Assembly (NCBI GenBank): GCA_900465915.1
Contig: UBKJ01000018.1
Location: forward strand, 1 to 64,000
Direction: 5' to 3'
Length of the DNA stretch: 64,000 nucleotides
Origin: Hyphomicrobiales bacterium
GTDB lineage: Bacteria; Pseudomonadota; Alphaproteobacteria; Rhizobiales; Rhizobiaceae
Part shown: in pieces, positions 55,348 to 63,800 of the stretch
How positions within the stretch are numbered: the stretch's first letter is position 1
Layout of the letters: every line of letters starts with the position of its first letter
Program-made: the position numbers and the translations under genes
Notes under the pieces: model-generated
The model's input: only the letters and a program-made list of their open reading frames with translations
Database searches by the model: none
Told to the model about the DNA's origin: nothing

Positions 55348-56769
55348 CTATGCCTTGATATAGACCGCATGCTCGGTCGTGTAGAAATTGATGGCCGAGC
55401 GGCCGATGGACGGCGCGCCGACGCCCGAATTCCTGACGCCGACGAAGGGCATGTTGGTGTCGATGGACGACTGGTGGTTGACATGCAGCATGCCCGCCTG
55501 CGCCTCGCCGACGAAACGCTGCACCACGTCGTTGCGGTTGGAGTAGAGCGCGGCCGCGAGGCCGAATTCGACGCCGTTGAGGATCGAGAGCGCCTCGTCG
55601 ACGCTGTCATAGGTCAGCATCGAAAGCACCGGTCCGAAAATCTCCTCGCGCGCCAGCGCCATGTCCGGCGTCACGTCGGCGAACAGCGTCGGGCGGATGA
55701 AGAAGCCCGGCCCGGCCTCGTTGCTGCGTCCGGTGACGCGCCGCGCGCCCTCGGCCTCGCCGGCGGCGATGGCCGCCTCGACGCGGTCGAAATGCGCCCG
55801 CGAGGCCATCGGCCCCATGTCGACGTCGGCCGCCATGCCGTCGCCGACCCGCACGCGGTTCATGCGCGCCGCGATCCCTTCCTCCACCGCGCCGGCCAGC
55901 CTGCGCTGGACCAGCACGCGCGAAATGCCGGTGCAGCGCTGGCCGCCATTCTCCAGCGCGCCGGCCACCACCTCGTCGATGCAGGCGTCGAGGTCTTCGG
56001 CGTCATGGACGATGATGCCGTTCTTGCCGCCCAGCTCCAGCTGCACCTCGGCGAGGTTGCGCGCCGCCGCCGCATAGACCGCCTTGCCGGTCGCGACCGA
56101 GCCGGTGAAGGTCACGCCGTCGGCTTGGTGGTGGCCGGTGATCGCGGCGCCCACGCGCCCGCCGCCGAACACGATCTGGAACAGGCCGTGCGGGAAAAGG
56201 TCGGCCGCAAGCTCCGCCATCAGGCAGGCGGCGGCGGGCGAGACCTCCGACGGCTTCAGCACCACCGCATTGCCATGGGCTAAGCCGGGCGCGAGCTTGC
56301 GCAACGGCGTCAGCACCGGATAGTTCCACGGCGTGGAGGCGACGATGACGCCGCGCGGACGGCGCAGCGTCATGTTGCGCAGGCCCGGCCGCGCCGAGGG
56401 CATGACCTCGCCGATGGCGCGGCTCGCCTCGGCGACGGCGAAGCGCGCCTCTTTCAGCGAATGCAGGATTTCGCCGCGCGCGTCGGCCAGCGTCTTGCCC
56501 ATTTCCAATGTGATGGCGTGCGCGATCTCCTCGACCGACGCCTCGATCCGGTCGAGCCAGCTTTCCGTCAGCGCCTGCCGTAGCAGGCCGGGCGTCGCAG
56601 CCCATGCGGCGGCGGCCTTGCGGGCGACGGCGAAGACGGCGTCGATATCCTCGAGCCGGGTTTCGCCGTAACGGCCGGCCGTCACGTCCGGGCGGGCGGG
56701 ATTGATCGTCTCGAAAGCCGCGCCGCCGGTCCAGAACAGGCCCTCGCGATGCTCGAAGGAATAGGTCAT
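55348..56769 (-). CDS. NAD(P)-dependent aldehyde dehydrogenase
   Basis: The 473-residue ALDH has VIVASTPWNYPVLTPLRKLA, FTGSVATGKAVYAAAARNLA, EVQLELGGKNGIIVHDAEDL (general base Glu) and ENGGQRCTGISRVLVQRRLA (nucleophile Cys), plus EIFGPVLSMLTYDSVDEALS. It resembles succinate-semialdehyde and 2-oxoglutarate-semialdehyde dehydrogenases. In a cluster with an enolase-superfamily enzyme, oxidation of a sugar-acid-derived semialdehyde is plausible. The ATG at 56769 overlaps the upstream gene stop (ATGA). A longer reading upstream lies inside that gene. Confidence 0.92.
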   Translation of the reverse strand: MTYSFEHREGLFWTGGAAFETINPARPDVTAGRYGETRLEDIDAVFAVARKAAAAWAATPGLLRQALTESWLDRIEASVEEIAHAITLEMGKTLADARGEILHSLKEARFAVAEASRAIGEVMPSARPGLRNMTLRRPRGVIVASTPWNYPVLTPLRKLAPGLAHGNAVVLKPSEVSPAAACLMAELAADLFPHGLFQIVFGGGRVGAAITGHHQADGVTFTGSVATGKAVYAAAARNLAEVQLELGGKNGIIVHDAEDLDACIDEVVAGALENGGQRCTGISRVLVQRRLAGAVEEGIAARMNRVRVGDGMAADVDMGPMASRAHFDRVEAAIAAGEAEGARRVTGRSNEAGPGFFIRPTLFADVTPDMALAREEIFGPVLSMLTYDSVDEALSILNGVEFGLAAALYSNRNDVVQRFVGEAQAGMLHVNHQSSIDTNMPFVGVRNSGVGAPSIGRSAINFYTTEHAVYIKA

Positions 56770-57998
56770 TGCGCGTTCTCCCGGCTGACTTCGCGGCGAA
56801 CGGCCGCGCCGCTCAGGGTTTCCGGCATCCAGTGCCGCTCCTTGCGGCTGGCGCGGAAGAAGCAGACGCCCTGCCGGTCCAGCGCCTTGCGGTCGATCTC
56901 GACGCCCAGGCCCGGCTCCTGCGGCATGTGGAACCAGCCGTTCTCGTGCATGGACGGTTTCGCGAGGATGGCGTCGCGCGCAGCAAGCGTCCAGCCCGGC
57001 GGGCAATAGGGATATTCGAACGGATATTCTTTGGCGAAGCCGCTCGCCGCCATGATATGGGCGTTGACGAGGAAGCCGATGCCGTTGCCCCAGCTATGCG
57101 GGCTGAAGCCGAGGCCATTGGCGCGGCAATAATCGCCGACCTGCATCACCTGCTTGACGCCGCCGCTCCACATCGCGTCGGGCTGGAAGATGTCGTAGCA
57201 GCGCTTCTCCGCCATGTAGCGCAGCTCGGGATAGCCGGAGGTGTGCAATTCGCCGCCGGCGATCGGAACGCGCGAATAAGCGGCGAGCGCCGCCATGTCG
57301 TCGTACCATTCCATGTAGAGCGGCTCCTCCACCCAGAACAAGCCCGCCTCCGCCGCGGCGTCCGCGAAACGCTTCGCCCGCGCGAGGTCCCAGACCGGCG
57401 CGTTGCCGTGCAGGGTCATGCGGAACGCCTGATTGCAGTCCACGGCGATGCGCATGCGCCCGCGCATATGCTCAGCGAGGTCCTGAATCTGCGCGATGTC
57501 GACCGCCTCGTCCCAGTCGTGGACGCGCATCTTCATGACGTCGAAGCCCTCGGCCAGGCGCGCTTCCGCCTCCTCGCGCCGCGCCTCGACGCCGCGCACC
57601 TCGCCGGAGGAGGCGTAGAGCCAGATCCTGTCGTCGGTCCCGCCGAGAAGCTTGTAGAGCGGCAGGCCGGCGAGCTTGGCCTTGACGTCCCAGAATGCCG
57701 GCTCGATCCACCAGTGGCGCAGCCCGCCATTGGCGAGGATCTTTATGCGCTCGTGCACATGGTCGATGTCGGTGGGGTCCGTTCCCAGAAAGGCGTCGGC
57801 GATGCCGTCGCCGATGCCGGCGCGCTCCTTGCCGGAGGCGGAGAAACCGCTCCATCCCTCGACGCCGTCCTCGGTGGCGATGCGGATGAGGTAGAAGCCG
57901 GTCTTCATGCGGCGGCTGCCCGGCACCCAAGCGGGCTCGAAGGGCGCGGGCAGGTCTGCGCTGGCGTAATAGAGTTCGACTTGATCAATGACCGGCAT
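56766..57998 (-). CDS. Mandelate racemase/muconate lactonizing-type enzyme (enolase superfamily)
   Basis: The 410-residue enzyme has the superfamily signature: VMKMRVHDWDEAVDI (Lys-x-Arg), metal ligands in MRIAVDCNQAFRM (Asp), GLFWVEEPLYMEW (Glu) and VPIAGGELHTSGY (Glu), and the acid/base His in LGFSPHSWGNGIG. This places it with mandelate-racemase-like sugar acid dehydratases. The neighbours (FGGY kinase, Liv-type importer, two alcohol dehydrogenases, aldehyde dehydrogenase) support a sugar- or polyol-acid pathway. The exact substrate cannot be named. Confidence 0.9.
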   Translation of the reverse strand: MPVIDQVELYYASADLPAPFEPAWVPGSRRMKTGFYLIRIATEDGVEGWSGFSASGKERAGIGDGIADAFLGTDPTDIDHVHERIKILANGGLRHWWIEPAFWDVKAKLAGLPLYKLLGGTDDRIWLYASSGEVRGVEARREEAEARLAEGFDVMKMRVHDWDEAVDIAQIQDLAEHMRGRMRIAVDCNQAFRMTLHGNAPVWDLARAKRFADAAAEAGLFWVEEPLYMEWYDDMAALAAYSRVPIAGGELHTSGYPELRYMAEKRCYDIFQPDAMWSGGVKQVMQVGDYCRANGLGFSPHSWGNGIGFLVNAHIMAASGFAKEYPFEYPYCPPGWTLAARDAILAKPSMHENGWFHMPQEPGLGVEIDRKALDRQGVCFFRASRKERHWMPETLSGAAVRREVSRENAQ

Positions 57999-59121
57999 TG
58001 GCTGACGGCTCCGACGTTTCGATGAGGGATTCGAGCTTCAGGATGGCGTCCGCGATGTCGCGCGCCGAAAGCTTGCGGGGGAAGTTGGTGATGTAGGGGG
58101 CGGTCATCGTGCCGGCGGCGATCTCCTCGGCCGCGGACCGGAGCGCCTCCGGCCCGACGCCGAGCTCGCGCAGGCTGACCGGCAGGCCGACGCCGCGGTT
58201 GAAGGCGATCGCGTCGGCGAGGTCGTCCGCGTCGCCCTCGATGACGATCTGCACCAGCGTGCTGTAGGCGACGTGTTCGCCATGCAGATAGTTGGAAAGC
58301 GCCGGAATGCGCGTCAGGCCGCGGATCATCGAATGGGCGACGGACAGGCCGCCGCTCTCGAAGGTGACGCCGCTGATCAGCACCAGCGTCTCGACCAGTT
58401 CCTCGAAATCGGCGTGGCGCTCGCCGCGCTCCAGCGCGTCCAGCACCGGCTTGCCGCAGCGGCGGATGACCTCGCGGCAGATCTCGCCGAGCTTGCGCCC
58501 CAGAAACGGCGCGCGGGCGGAAAAACTGTTGGCTCCATCGGACTGCGCCGTGGCGCGCGCCTCGTAGAGCTTGGTCAGCGCGTCGCCGATCCCGGCTCGG
58601 AGCAGGCGCGGCGGGGCGGCGGCGATGATGTCGGTGTCGACCAGCACCAGATCGGGATTGTAGGCGAGGAACTCCGTGCCGGCGACGGCGTGCGCCTCGG
58701 TGTAGAGCACGATGAGGCGGCTGGTCGGCGCGTCGTTGGAGGCGACGGTGGGCACGGAGAAGACCGGCTTGCCGCCATGCAGGCCGGCGAACTTGCCGAT
58801 GTCGATGCATTTGCCGCCGCCGATGCCGGCGACCACGTCGGCCTCGCCGATCGCGGCCACGATGCGCTCGCCCTCCGCGCGCGTCGCCTCGCCGCCGAAG
58901 CGCAGGCAGGTCACGCGCTGGCCGCGCGCGGAGAACAGCGCCTCCAACCGTTTCGACAGCGCATCGAACAGGAAGCCGTCGATAACGGCGAGCAGATGGC
59001 CCGCGCCGTGCCGCGCGGCCAGATGCGGCAATTCGTCGAGCGCGCCCGGCCCCTGCACATATTCGCGCGGCGCGCCCAGCACCCGGAAGGAGGAGTTTTC
59101 TACGGTTCCGTACATGGTCAA
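57985..59121 (-). CDS. Iron-type alcohol dehydrogenase, glycerol dehydrogenase-like
   Basis: The 378-residue enzyme resembles GldA: APREYVQGPGALDELPHLAA, VAGIGGGKCIDIGKFAGLHG (NAD site), SVPTVASNDAPTSRLIVLYT, and metal ligands in GIGDALTKLYEAR, GGLSVAHSMIRGL and YLHGEHVAYSTL. It should oxidise a vicinal-diol alcohol with NAD. It overlaps the enolase-superfamily gene (14 bp) and livF (4 bp), so it is part of one long operon with the importer. Confidence 0.9.
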   Translation of the reverse strand: MTMYGTVENSSFRVLGAPREYVQGPGALDELPHLAARHGAGHLLAVIDGFLFDALSKRLEALFSARGQRVTCLRFGGEATRAEGERIVAAIGEADVVAGIGGGKCIDIGKFAGLHGGKPVFSVPTVASNDAPTSRLIVLYTEAHAVAGTEFLAYNPDLVLVDTDIIAAAPPRLLRAGIGDALTKLYEARATAQSDGANSFSARAPFLGRKLGEICREVIRRCGKPVLDALERGERHADFEELVETLVLISGVTFESGGLSVAHSMIRGLTRIPALSNYLHGEHVAYSTLVQIVIEGDADDLADAIAFNRGVGLPVSLRELGVGPEALRSAAEEIAAGTMTAPYITNFPRKLSARDIADAILKLESLIETSEPSANAGH

Positions 59122-59828
59122 AGCCCCAGATAGGTGCGCTGGACTTCGGGATCGGCCAGCAGCTTGTCGGCGTCGCCCCGGATCGTGATCGACCCGTTGT
59201 CCAGCACGTAGCCCTGATGCGCGATCTTCAGCGCCTGTTTCACGTTCTGCTCCACGAGATAGATGCTCATGCCCTGCCGGTTGAGCAGGACGATCTTGTC
59301 GAGGATTTCGCCGATGATCTTCGGCGCGAGGCCGAGCGACAATTCGTCGATGATGAGCAGCTTCGGATCGCTCATCAGGCCGCGCCCGATGGTGATCATC
59401 TGCTGCTGGCCGCCGGAGAAGGTCTTGGCCTTGCGGTGGCGATGTTCCTTCAGCACCGGGAACAGGTCGAAGACCCGCTCCATGTTGGCGGCCAGCGCGC
59501 CCGGCTTACTCCGGCACAGATAGCCGCCCATCTCGAGGTTCTCCGTCACCGTCATCTCGCGGAAGAGATGGCGGCCTTCGGGAACCATGGACACGCCCAT
59601 GGCGGCGATGCGGTGCGCCGGCAGGTTGGCGATCTCCGTCCCGTTGAACAGGATGGAGCCGCGCGTCGCCTTGTTCAGCCCCGCCACCGTGCGCAGCAGC
59701 GTCGACTTGCCCGCGCCGTTGGCCCCGACGATGACGGTGATGCGGCCCTCCTCGACGTCGAGGCTGACGTCGCGGAGGACGTCGAGGCGGCCCAGCCTAA
59801 CGTCCAAATTTCTGATGCTCATCAGCAT
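59118..59828 (-). CDS. livF: Branched-chain amino acid-type ABC transporter ATPase (LivF)
   Basis: The 236-residue ATPase has GANGAGKSTLLRTVAGLNKA (Walker A), KTFSGGQQQMITIGRGLMSD (normal signature), PKLLIIDELSLGLAP (Walker B) and YLVEQNVKQALKIAHQGYVL (switch His replaced by Gln, as in most LivF). It powers the importer with LivG, LivM and LivH. It overlaps livG by 32 bp, or 26 bp if the ATG at 59822 is used. Confidence 0.93.
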   Translation of the reverse strand: MLMSIRNLDVRLGRLDVLRDVSLDVEEGRITVIVGANGAGKSTLLRTVAGLNKATRGSILFNGTEIANLPAHRIAAMGVSMVPEGRHLFREMTVTENLEMGGYLCRSKPGALAANMERVFDLFPVLKEHRHRKAKTFSGGQQQMITIGRGLMSDPKLLIIDELSLGLAPKIIGEILDKIVLLNRQGMSIYLVEQNVKQALKIAHQGYVLDNGSITIRGDADKLLADPEVQRTYLGL

Positions 59829-60561
59829 CGTAGTCCTCCCCGAGATAGGCCGTCAGCACGGCGGGCGACGTGGAGATCTCGCGCGGCGAGCCGACCGCGA
59901 GGATGCGGCCGCTTTCGAGCACGATCACCTTGGCGCACAGGCTCATGATGACGTGCAGCACGTGCTCCACGATGATGAAGGTGACGCCCTGGTCGCGGTT
60001 GAGCGTGCCGATGAGGCCGATCAGTTCACCGATCTCCTGATGCGAGCAGCCGGCGAAAAGCTCGTCCAGAAGCAGAAGCCGCGGTTTCGTCGCGAGCGCG
60101 GTGGCCAGCTCCGCCTTCTTGCGCAGGAAGGCGTTCAATTCCGAATAGCGCAGCTCCTCCCACGCGCTCAGCCCCACGGCGGCGATCGCCTCGCGGGCGG
60201 CGGCGCGCGCCTCGGCCCGGCGCGACAGGCGGGAATAGGCCCCCACCATCACCGCCTCCAGAATGGAGAGATCGCTGAAGCTCTCTGCGATCTGAAAGGT
60301 GCAGCACAGGCCCTGCCGGCAGCGCTGCTGCTGGCTGTCGCCGGTGACGTCGCGCCCATCGAGCATGATGCGGCCGCGCGTCGGCTTGTGGACGCCGAGC
60401 AGCGTCTTGAACAGGGTCGACTTGCCCGCGCCGTTGGGGCCGATCAGCCCGCAGATCGCGCCGCGTTGCACGGTGAAGCTGATGTCCTCGTTGGCGGTGA
60501 GGCCGCCGAAGACCTTGGTCAGCCCCTCGACCGTGAGAATGTCGGTGACGGCCTCAGCCAT
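59797..60561 (-). CDS. livG: ABC transporter ATPase (LivG type) with abnormal signature motif
   Basis: The 254-residue ATPase has a normal Walker A (GPNGAGKSTLFKTLLGVHKP, residues 41-49), Q loop (CTFQIAESFSDLSI) and switch His (FIIVEHVLHVIMS). The signature position (residues 141-149) reads ELNAFLRKK instead of the usual LSYGQQRRL. The Walker B region reads LLLLDELFAGCSH where LivG proteins usually have DEPAAG. The catalytic Asp-Glu (166-167) is intact. It may form an asymmetric pair with the normal LivF. The reading frame is otherwise full length, so it is not a pseudogene. Confidence 0.9.
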   Translation of the reverse strand: MAEAVTDILTVEGLTKVFGGLTANEDISFTVQRGAICGLIGPNGAGKSTLFKTLLGVHKPTRGRIMLDGRDVTGDSQQQRCRQGLCCTFQIAESFSDLSILEAVMVGAYSRLSRRAEARAAAREAIAAVGLSAWEELRYSELNAFLRKKAELATALATKPRLLLLDELFAGCSHQEIGELIGLIGTLNRDQGVTFIIVEHVLHVIMSLCAKVIVLESGRILAVGSPREISTSPAVLTAYLGEDYDADEHQKFGR

Positions 60562-61534
60562 GGCGCGCGCTCCTGTCGACGAGATGCTTGCGGACCGCTT
60601 CCATGATGCCCTTGGGCAGGAACAGGGCGGAGAAGACGAGGATCGCGCCGTAGGCGATGAGCGAGACGCCGCCGAAGGCGCTGCCGAGCGAGGCGCGCAC
60701 CAGCTCGTCGAACAGCACGAGGAAGGCCCCGACCAGCGGCCCCCACAGCGTGCCGACGCCGCCGATCATGGTGACGATCAGCATCTTGATGGAGATGGAG
60801 AAAGTGAAGACCATGGAGGGCGCGACGAAGCCCTGATACATGGCGAAGAAGCCGCCGCCGACCGCCGTCGCCACTGCGCTGACGACCACCGCCGCGATCT
60901 TCCACGGCGCGGGATTGACGCCGAGCGCGCGGGCGAAGGCCTCGTTCTCCTTCACCGCCATGCACATGGTGCCGAGCTTGGAATGGCGCACCAGCGCGGC
61001 CAGCGCGAAGATGGCGATGCACAAGCCGAGGAACAGGTAATAGGCCGTGTGCGGCGTGACGGTGAACTGCTTGCGCAGATAGGCGCCCGCGTCGCCGTTC
61101 GTCAGCCAGGTGAGCTGCGAGGCGAGGTTGAGCAGGATCTCGTTCAGCCCCAGCGTCACCATGGCGAAGAACATGCCCGAAAGCCGGGTGCTGATGATCG
61201 CCGTGACGACGCCGAGGCCGGCGGCGAGCAGGCCGCCGAGCAGGAAGCAGAATTTCGGGTCCAGCCCGTAGCGGGCGACGCCGATGGCGTAGGAATAGGC
61301 CCCCAGGCCGAAGAAGGCGCTGTGGCCGAGGCTGAACAGGCCGGCGAAGCCGCCGGCGATGTTCCACGCCTGCGCCAGATAGACGAAGAGCATGATCTGG
61401 AGGATCAGTCCCATCGCATAGGTGACCGAGGGCGAGGGAAACAGCGGCAGGACCGCGACGGCGGCGACCAGCGCCGCCACGATGGCGTAGCCCGCGCCGC
61501 GCAGGGCCGTGGATGAAGGGATGCGGGAAGACAT
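60554..61534 (-). CDS. livM: ABC transporter permease (LivM type)
   Basis: The 326-residue inner-membrane protein has the BPD_transp_2 pattern: YLAQAWNIAGGFAGLFSLGH, SAFFGLGAYSYAIGVARYG, LGLNEILLNLASQL, VKENEAFARALGVNPAPWKI (the ATPase-coupling EAA-like loop), and IGGVGTLWGPLVGAFLVLFD. The ATG at 61534 starts the membrane domain; the further upstream frame is spurious. It overlaps livG by 8 bp. Confidence 0.92.
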   Translation of the reverse strand: MSSRIPSSTALRGAGYAIVAALVAAVAVLPLFPSPSVTYAMGLILQIMLFVYLAQAWNIAGGFAGLFSLGHSAFFGLGAYSYAIGVARYGLDPKFCFLLGGLLAAGLGVVTAIISTRLSGMFFAMVTLGLNEILLNLASQLTWLTNGDAGAYLRKQFTVTPHTAYYLFLGLCIAIFALAALVRHSKLGTMCMAVKENEAFARALGVNPAPWKIAAVVVSAVATAVGGGFFAMYQGFVAPSMVFTFSISIKMLIVTMIGGVGTLWGPLVGAFLVLFDELVRASLGSAFGGVSLIAYGAILVFSALFLPKGIMEAVRKHLVDRSARHG

Positions 61535-61544
61535 GTCCGGGCCT

Positions 61545-62402
61545 TCAGATATGCTTGACGCCGGCCGTCCGGTTCGAAAACAGAACCAGCACGACGACGA
61601 AGACTGTGAACAGGACCACCGTCGCATAGGAGGAGGCGAAATAGAGCAGGAATGCGTTGAGCACGCCGATGGCGACGCCGGCGAAGAACGCGCCGCGCAT
61701 GTTGCCCAGCCCCGCGATGGTGGCGATAAGGAAGCTCATGAGCTGATAGACGGCCCCGGCCGAGGTGGTGACGGGGAAGAGGTGGATCATCAATATGCCC
61801 GAGATGGCGATCAGCACAAAGCTGAGGCCGAAGGCGACGCCGAGCACGCGCTCGGAATTGATGCCCATCAGTTGCGCCGTCTCGCGCTCCTCGACCACGG
61901 CGCGGATCATCTTGCCCATGTAGGAGCGGCGCAGGAACGTCTGGAAGGCGATCAGCGTCACCGCCGCGACCACGAAGGCGAGGAAGCGCAGCTCGCCCAC
62001 CTGGATGTCGGGCGTGATGCTGAAAAGTGGCTCGACGATGCCGAGCGTGCGCGGCGCGGGCGAATAGGCCATGATGATGACGCCATCGACGATCATGGCG
62101 ACGCCCAGCGTGGTGAGGATCTGCACCGCCAGCGTCTCCTGCCGCAAAAGCACGTTGCGGATGAGATAGCCCGCGACGAAATAGGTGAGCGGCAGCAGGA
62201 CGACGACGACCGCGAGCGGAACGCCCCAGACCTGCAAGGCGAAGAAGGTCGTGTACATGGCCAGGATCAGCCAGCTTCCATAGCCGAAATTCGCGATCGA
62301 CAGCGAACCGAGCTGGAAGGTGAGACCACTGGCGAAGAGGCCGTAGAGCGCGCCCGTGAATATCCCGCTGAGCAGGAGGGTCGCAAAGACGTCGAAAGTC
62401 AT
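61545..62402 (-). CDS. livH: ABC transporter permease (LivH type)
   Basis: The 285-residue permease starts MTFDVFATLLLSGIFTGALY and has GLTFQLGSLSIANFGYGSWL, AVVEERETAQLMGINSERVL (coupling loop) and IATIAGLGNMRGAFFAGVAI. It pairs with LivM. The ATG at 62402 begins the first membrane segment. A 148-bp gap separates it from the binding-protein gene; no terminator was recognised there. Confidence 0.92.
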   Translation of the reverse strand: MTFDVFATLLLSGIFTGALYGLFASGLTFQLGSLSIANFGYGSWLILAMYTTFFALQVWGVPLAVVVVLLPLTYFVAGYLIRNVLLRQETLAVQILTTLGVAMIVDGVIIMAYSPAPRTLGIVEPLFSITPDIQVGELRFLAFVVAAVTLIAFQTFLRRSYMGKMIRAVVEERETAQLMGINSERVLGVAFGLSFVLIAISGILMIHLFPVTTSAGAVYQLMSFLIATIAGLGNMRGAFFAGVAIGVLNAFLLYFASSYATVVLFTVFVVVLVLFSNRTAGVKHI

Positions 62403-62550
62403 GGTTTCAACCCGAGGCGTCCTGCGGCCGGACAGGAGCGTCCGACCCCGCGCGGACACGGTAAAGACAAATGGCTGGAACGGTCGCCGCTCCATTCGGC
62501 GGAAGCGCCGGCGAGAACCGGAACGGACGGTCTCGCTGGCACGCCCAAGA

Positions 62551-63759
62551 TCACTTCTTGAAGTAGGGGATGAGCGGCTTTTCGACCGCCAGTTCCTCCG
62601 GATAGACGACCTTGTAGACCGGCTTGCCGTTCTCGCCCGGCACCCACTGGCCGATGATGAGCGGATTGGCGTAGAGGTTGTTGTGGTTCTTGTCGAACTT
62701 CACGCCCCAGTAGTTCGGCAGCTTGCCGCGCTCGATCACCGTCGAGGCCATGGTCTTGCTGACCTTGTCGATGTCGAAGCTGCCCGCCTTGTCGACCATC
62801 TGGAAGAAGGCCATGGCGGTGGCGAAGGTCTGCAGGCCATGCGTCACCGGCAGCTCGCCGTATTTGGCCTTGTACTTCTCCTTGAACTCCTTCAGGCCCG
62901 GCGCGAATTCCTCGCGCATTTCCGGCACCGTGTAGGACAGCGACATGGAGCCGAGCGCCGCCTGTCCCATATTGGCGAATTCCGGCTGGTCGTAGCCGAC
63001 GCCGGCGGCGAGCAGGATCGGCGGCGTATGGCCGAGGCCGGCCGCCTGGCGGCGATAGAGCTCTGCGTCGGAACCGAGCTGGTAAGGAATAACGATGTCG
63101 ATGCCGGCTTCCTTCATCTTGGTGATGATGGGCGTGAAGTCGGAAATGTCCTTGCTGTAGGTCTCGTGGATCGCCGGCGGCAGGCCCTTCTCGGTCAGGA
63201 TGCGGGCCGCCTCGTCGCCGACATAGCTCATGATCGGGTTGCCGATGAGCGCGATCTTCAGGTCCTTCGGCTTCTTGCCCAGCTTCTCCTCGCCGAACTT
63301 CAGCGAATAGTCGACCAGCGTCTGCGAGAAGACCTTCCAGGACGGCATGAACATAAAATAATTGTCATAGCCGCCTTCCTCGGTCAGGTCCGGGAACCAG
63401 CTCGTGCCGTCGGCCATCAGGCCGCCATTGTCGACGACGTAGCGCGCCAGCGGCACCGGGGCGAGGTTGTAGCCCTGGATGAAATATTTGACGCCCTGCG
63501 CCATCAGGCGCTGCGCTTCCGGGATCTGGTTGTTGGGATTCTGCGCGTCGACGATCACCAGCTCGATCTTCTTGCCCAGCACCTTGCCGTAGGTCTCGGC
63601 GGCGATTTCGAGCGAGCGCTTGGTCGAGGTGCCCGGATAGCCCCAGTCGCCGGTGAGATAGGTCACCATCCCGACCTTGAACGTGTCCTCCTCCGCCCTC
63701 GCCCCGCCGGCGAGGGACAGAAGTCCGACCGCCACGGCCATGGTCTTGATGAATCGCAT
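62551..63759 (-). CDS. ABC transporter substrate-binding protein (Liv/amide-urea type)
   Basis: The 402-residue periplasmic protein has a signal peptide (MAVAVGLLSLAGGARA) and a type I periplasmic-binding fold: FKVGMVTYLTGDWGYPGTST, LVIVDAQNPNNQIPEAQRLM, IGNPIMSYVGDEAARILTEK, PPILLAAGVGYDQPEFANMG. It determines what the LivFGHM importer takes up. The neighbouring catabolic genes suggest a sugar acid, polyol or amide-like compound rather than a branched-chain amino acid. Confidence 0.92.
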   Translation of the reverse strand: MRFIKTMAVAVGLLSLAGGARAEEDTFKVGMVTYLTGDWGYPGTSTKRSLEIAAETYGKVLGKKIELVIVDAQNPNNQIPEAQRLMAQGVKYFIQGYNLAPVPLARYVVDNGGLMADGTSWFPDLTEEGGYDNYFMFMPSWKVFSQTLVDYSLKFGEEKLGKKPKDLKIALIGNPIMSYVGDEAARILTEKGLPPAIHETYSKDISDFTPIITKMKEAGIDIVIPYQLGSDAELYRRQAAGLGHTPPILLAAGVGYDQPEFANMGQAALGSMSLSYTVPEMREEFAPGLKEFKEKYKAKYGELPVTHGLQTFATAMAFFQMVDKAGSFDIDKVSKTMASTVIERGKLPNYWGVKFDKNHNNLYANPLIIGQWVPGENGKPVYKVVYPEELAVEKPLIPYFKK

Positions 63760-63800
63760 GTATCTTCCTCCTCAGATTGCGCTTCAGCGCGGTTATTCCC

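Noticed and set aside
59797-60561. livG as a pseudogene because of its missing signature motif
   Set aside because: The frame is full length with an intact Walker A, Walker B and switch His and normal overlaps with its neighbours.
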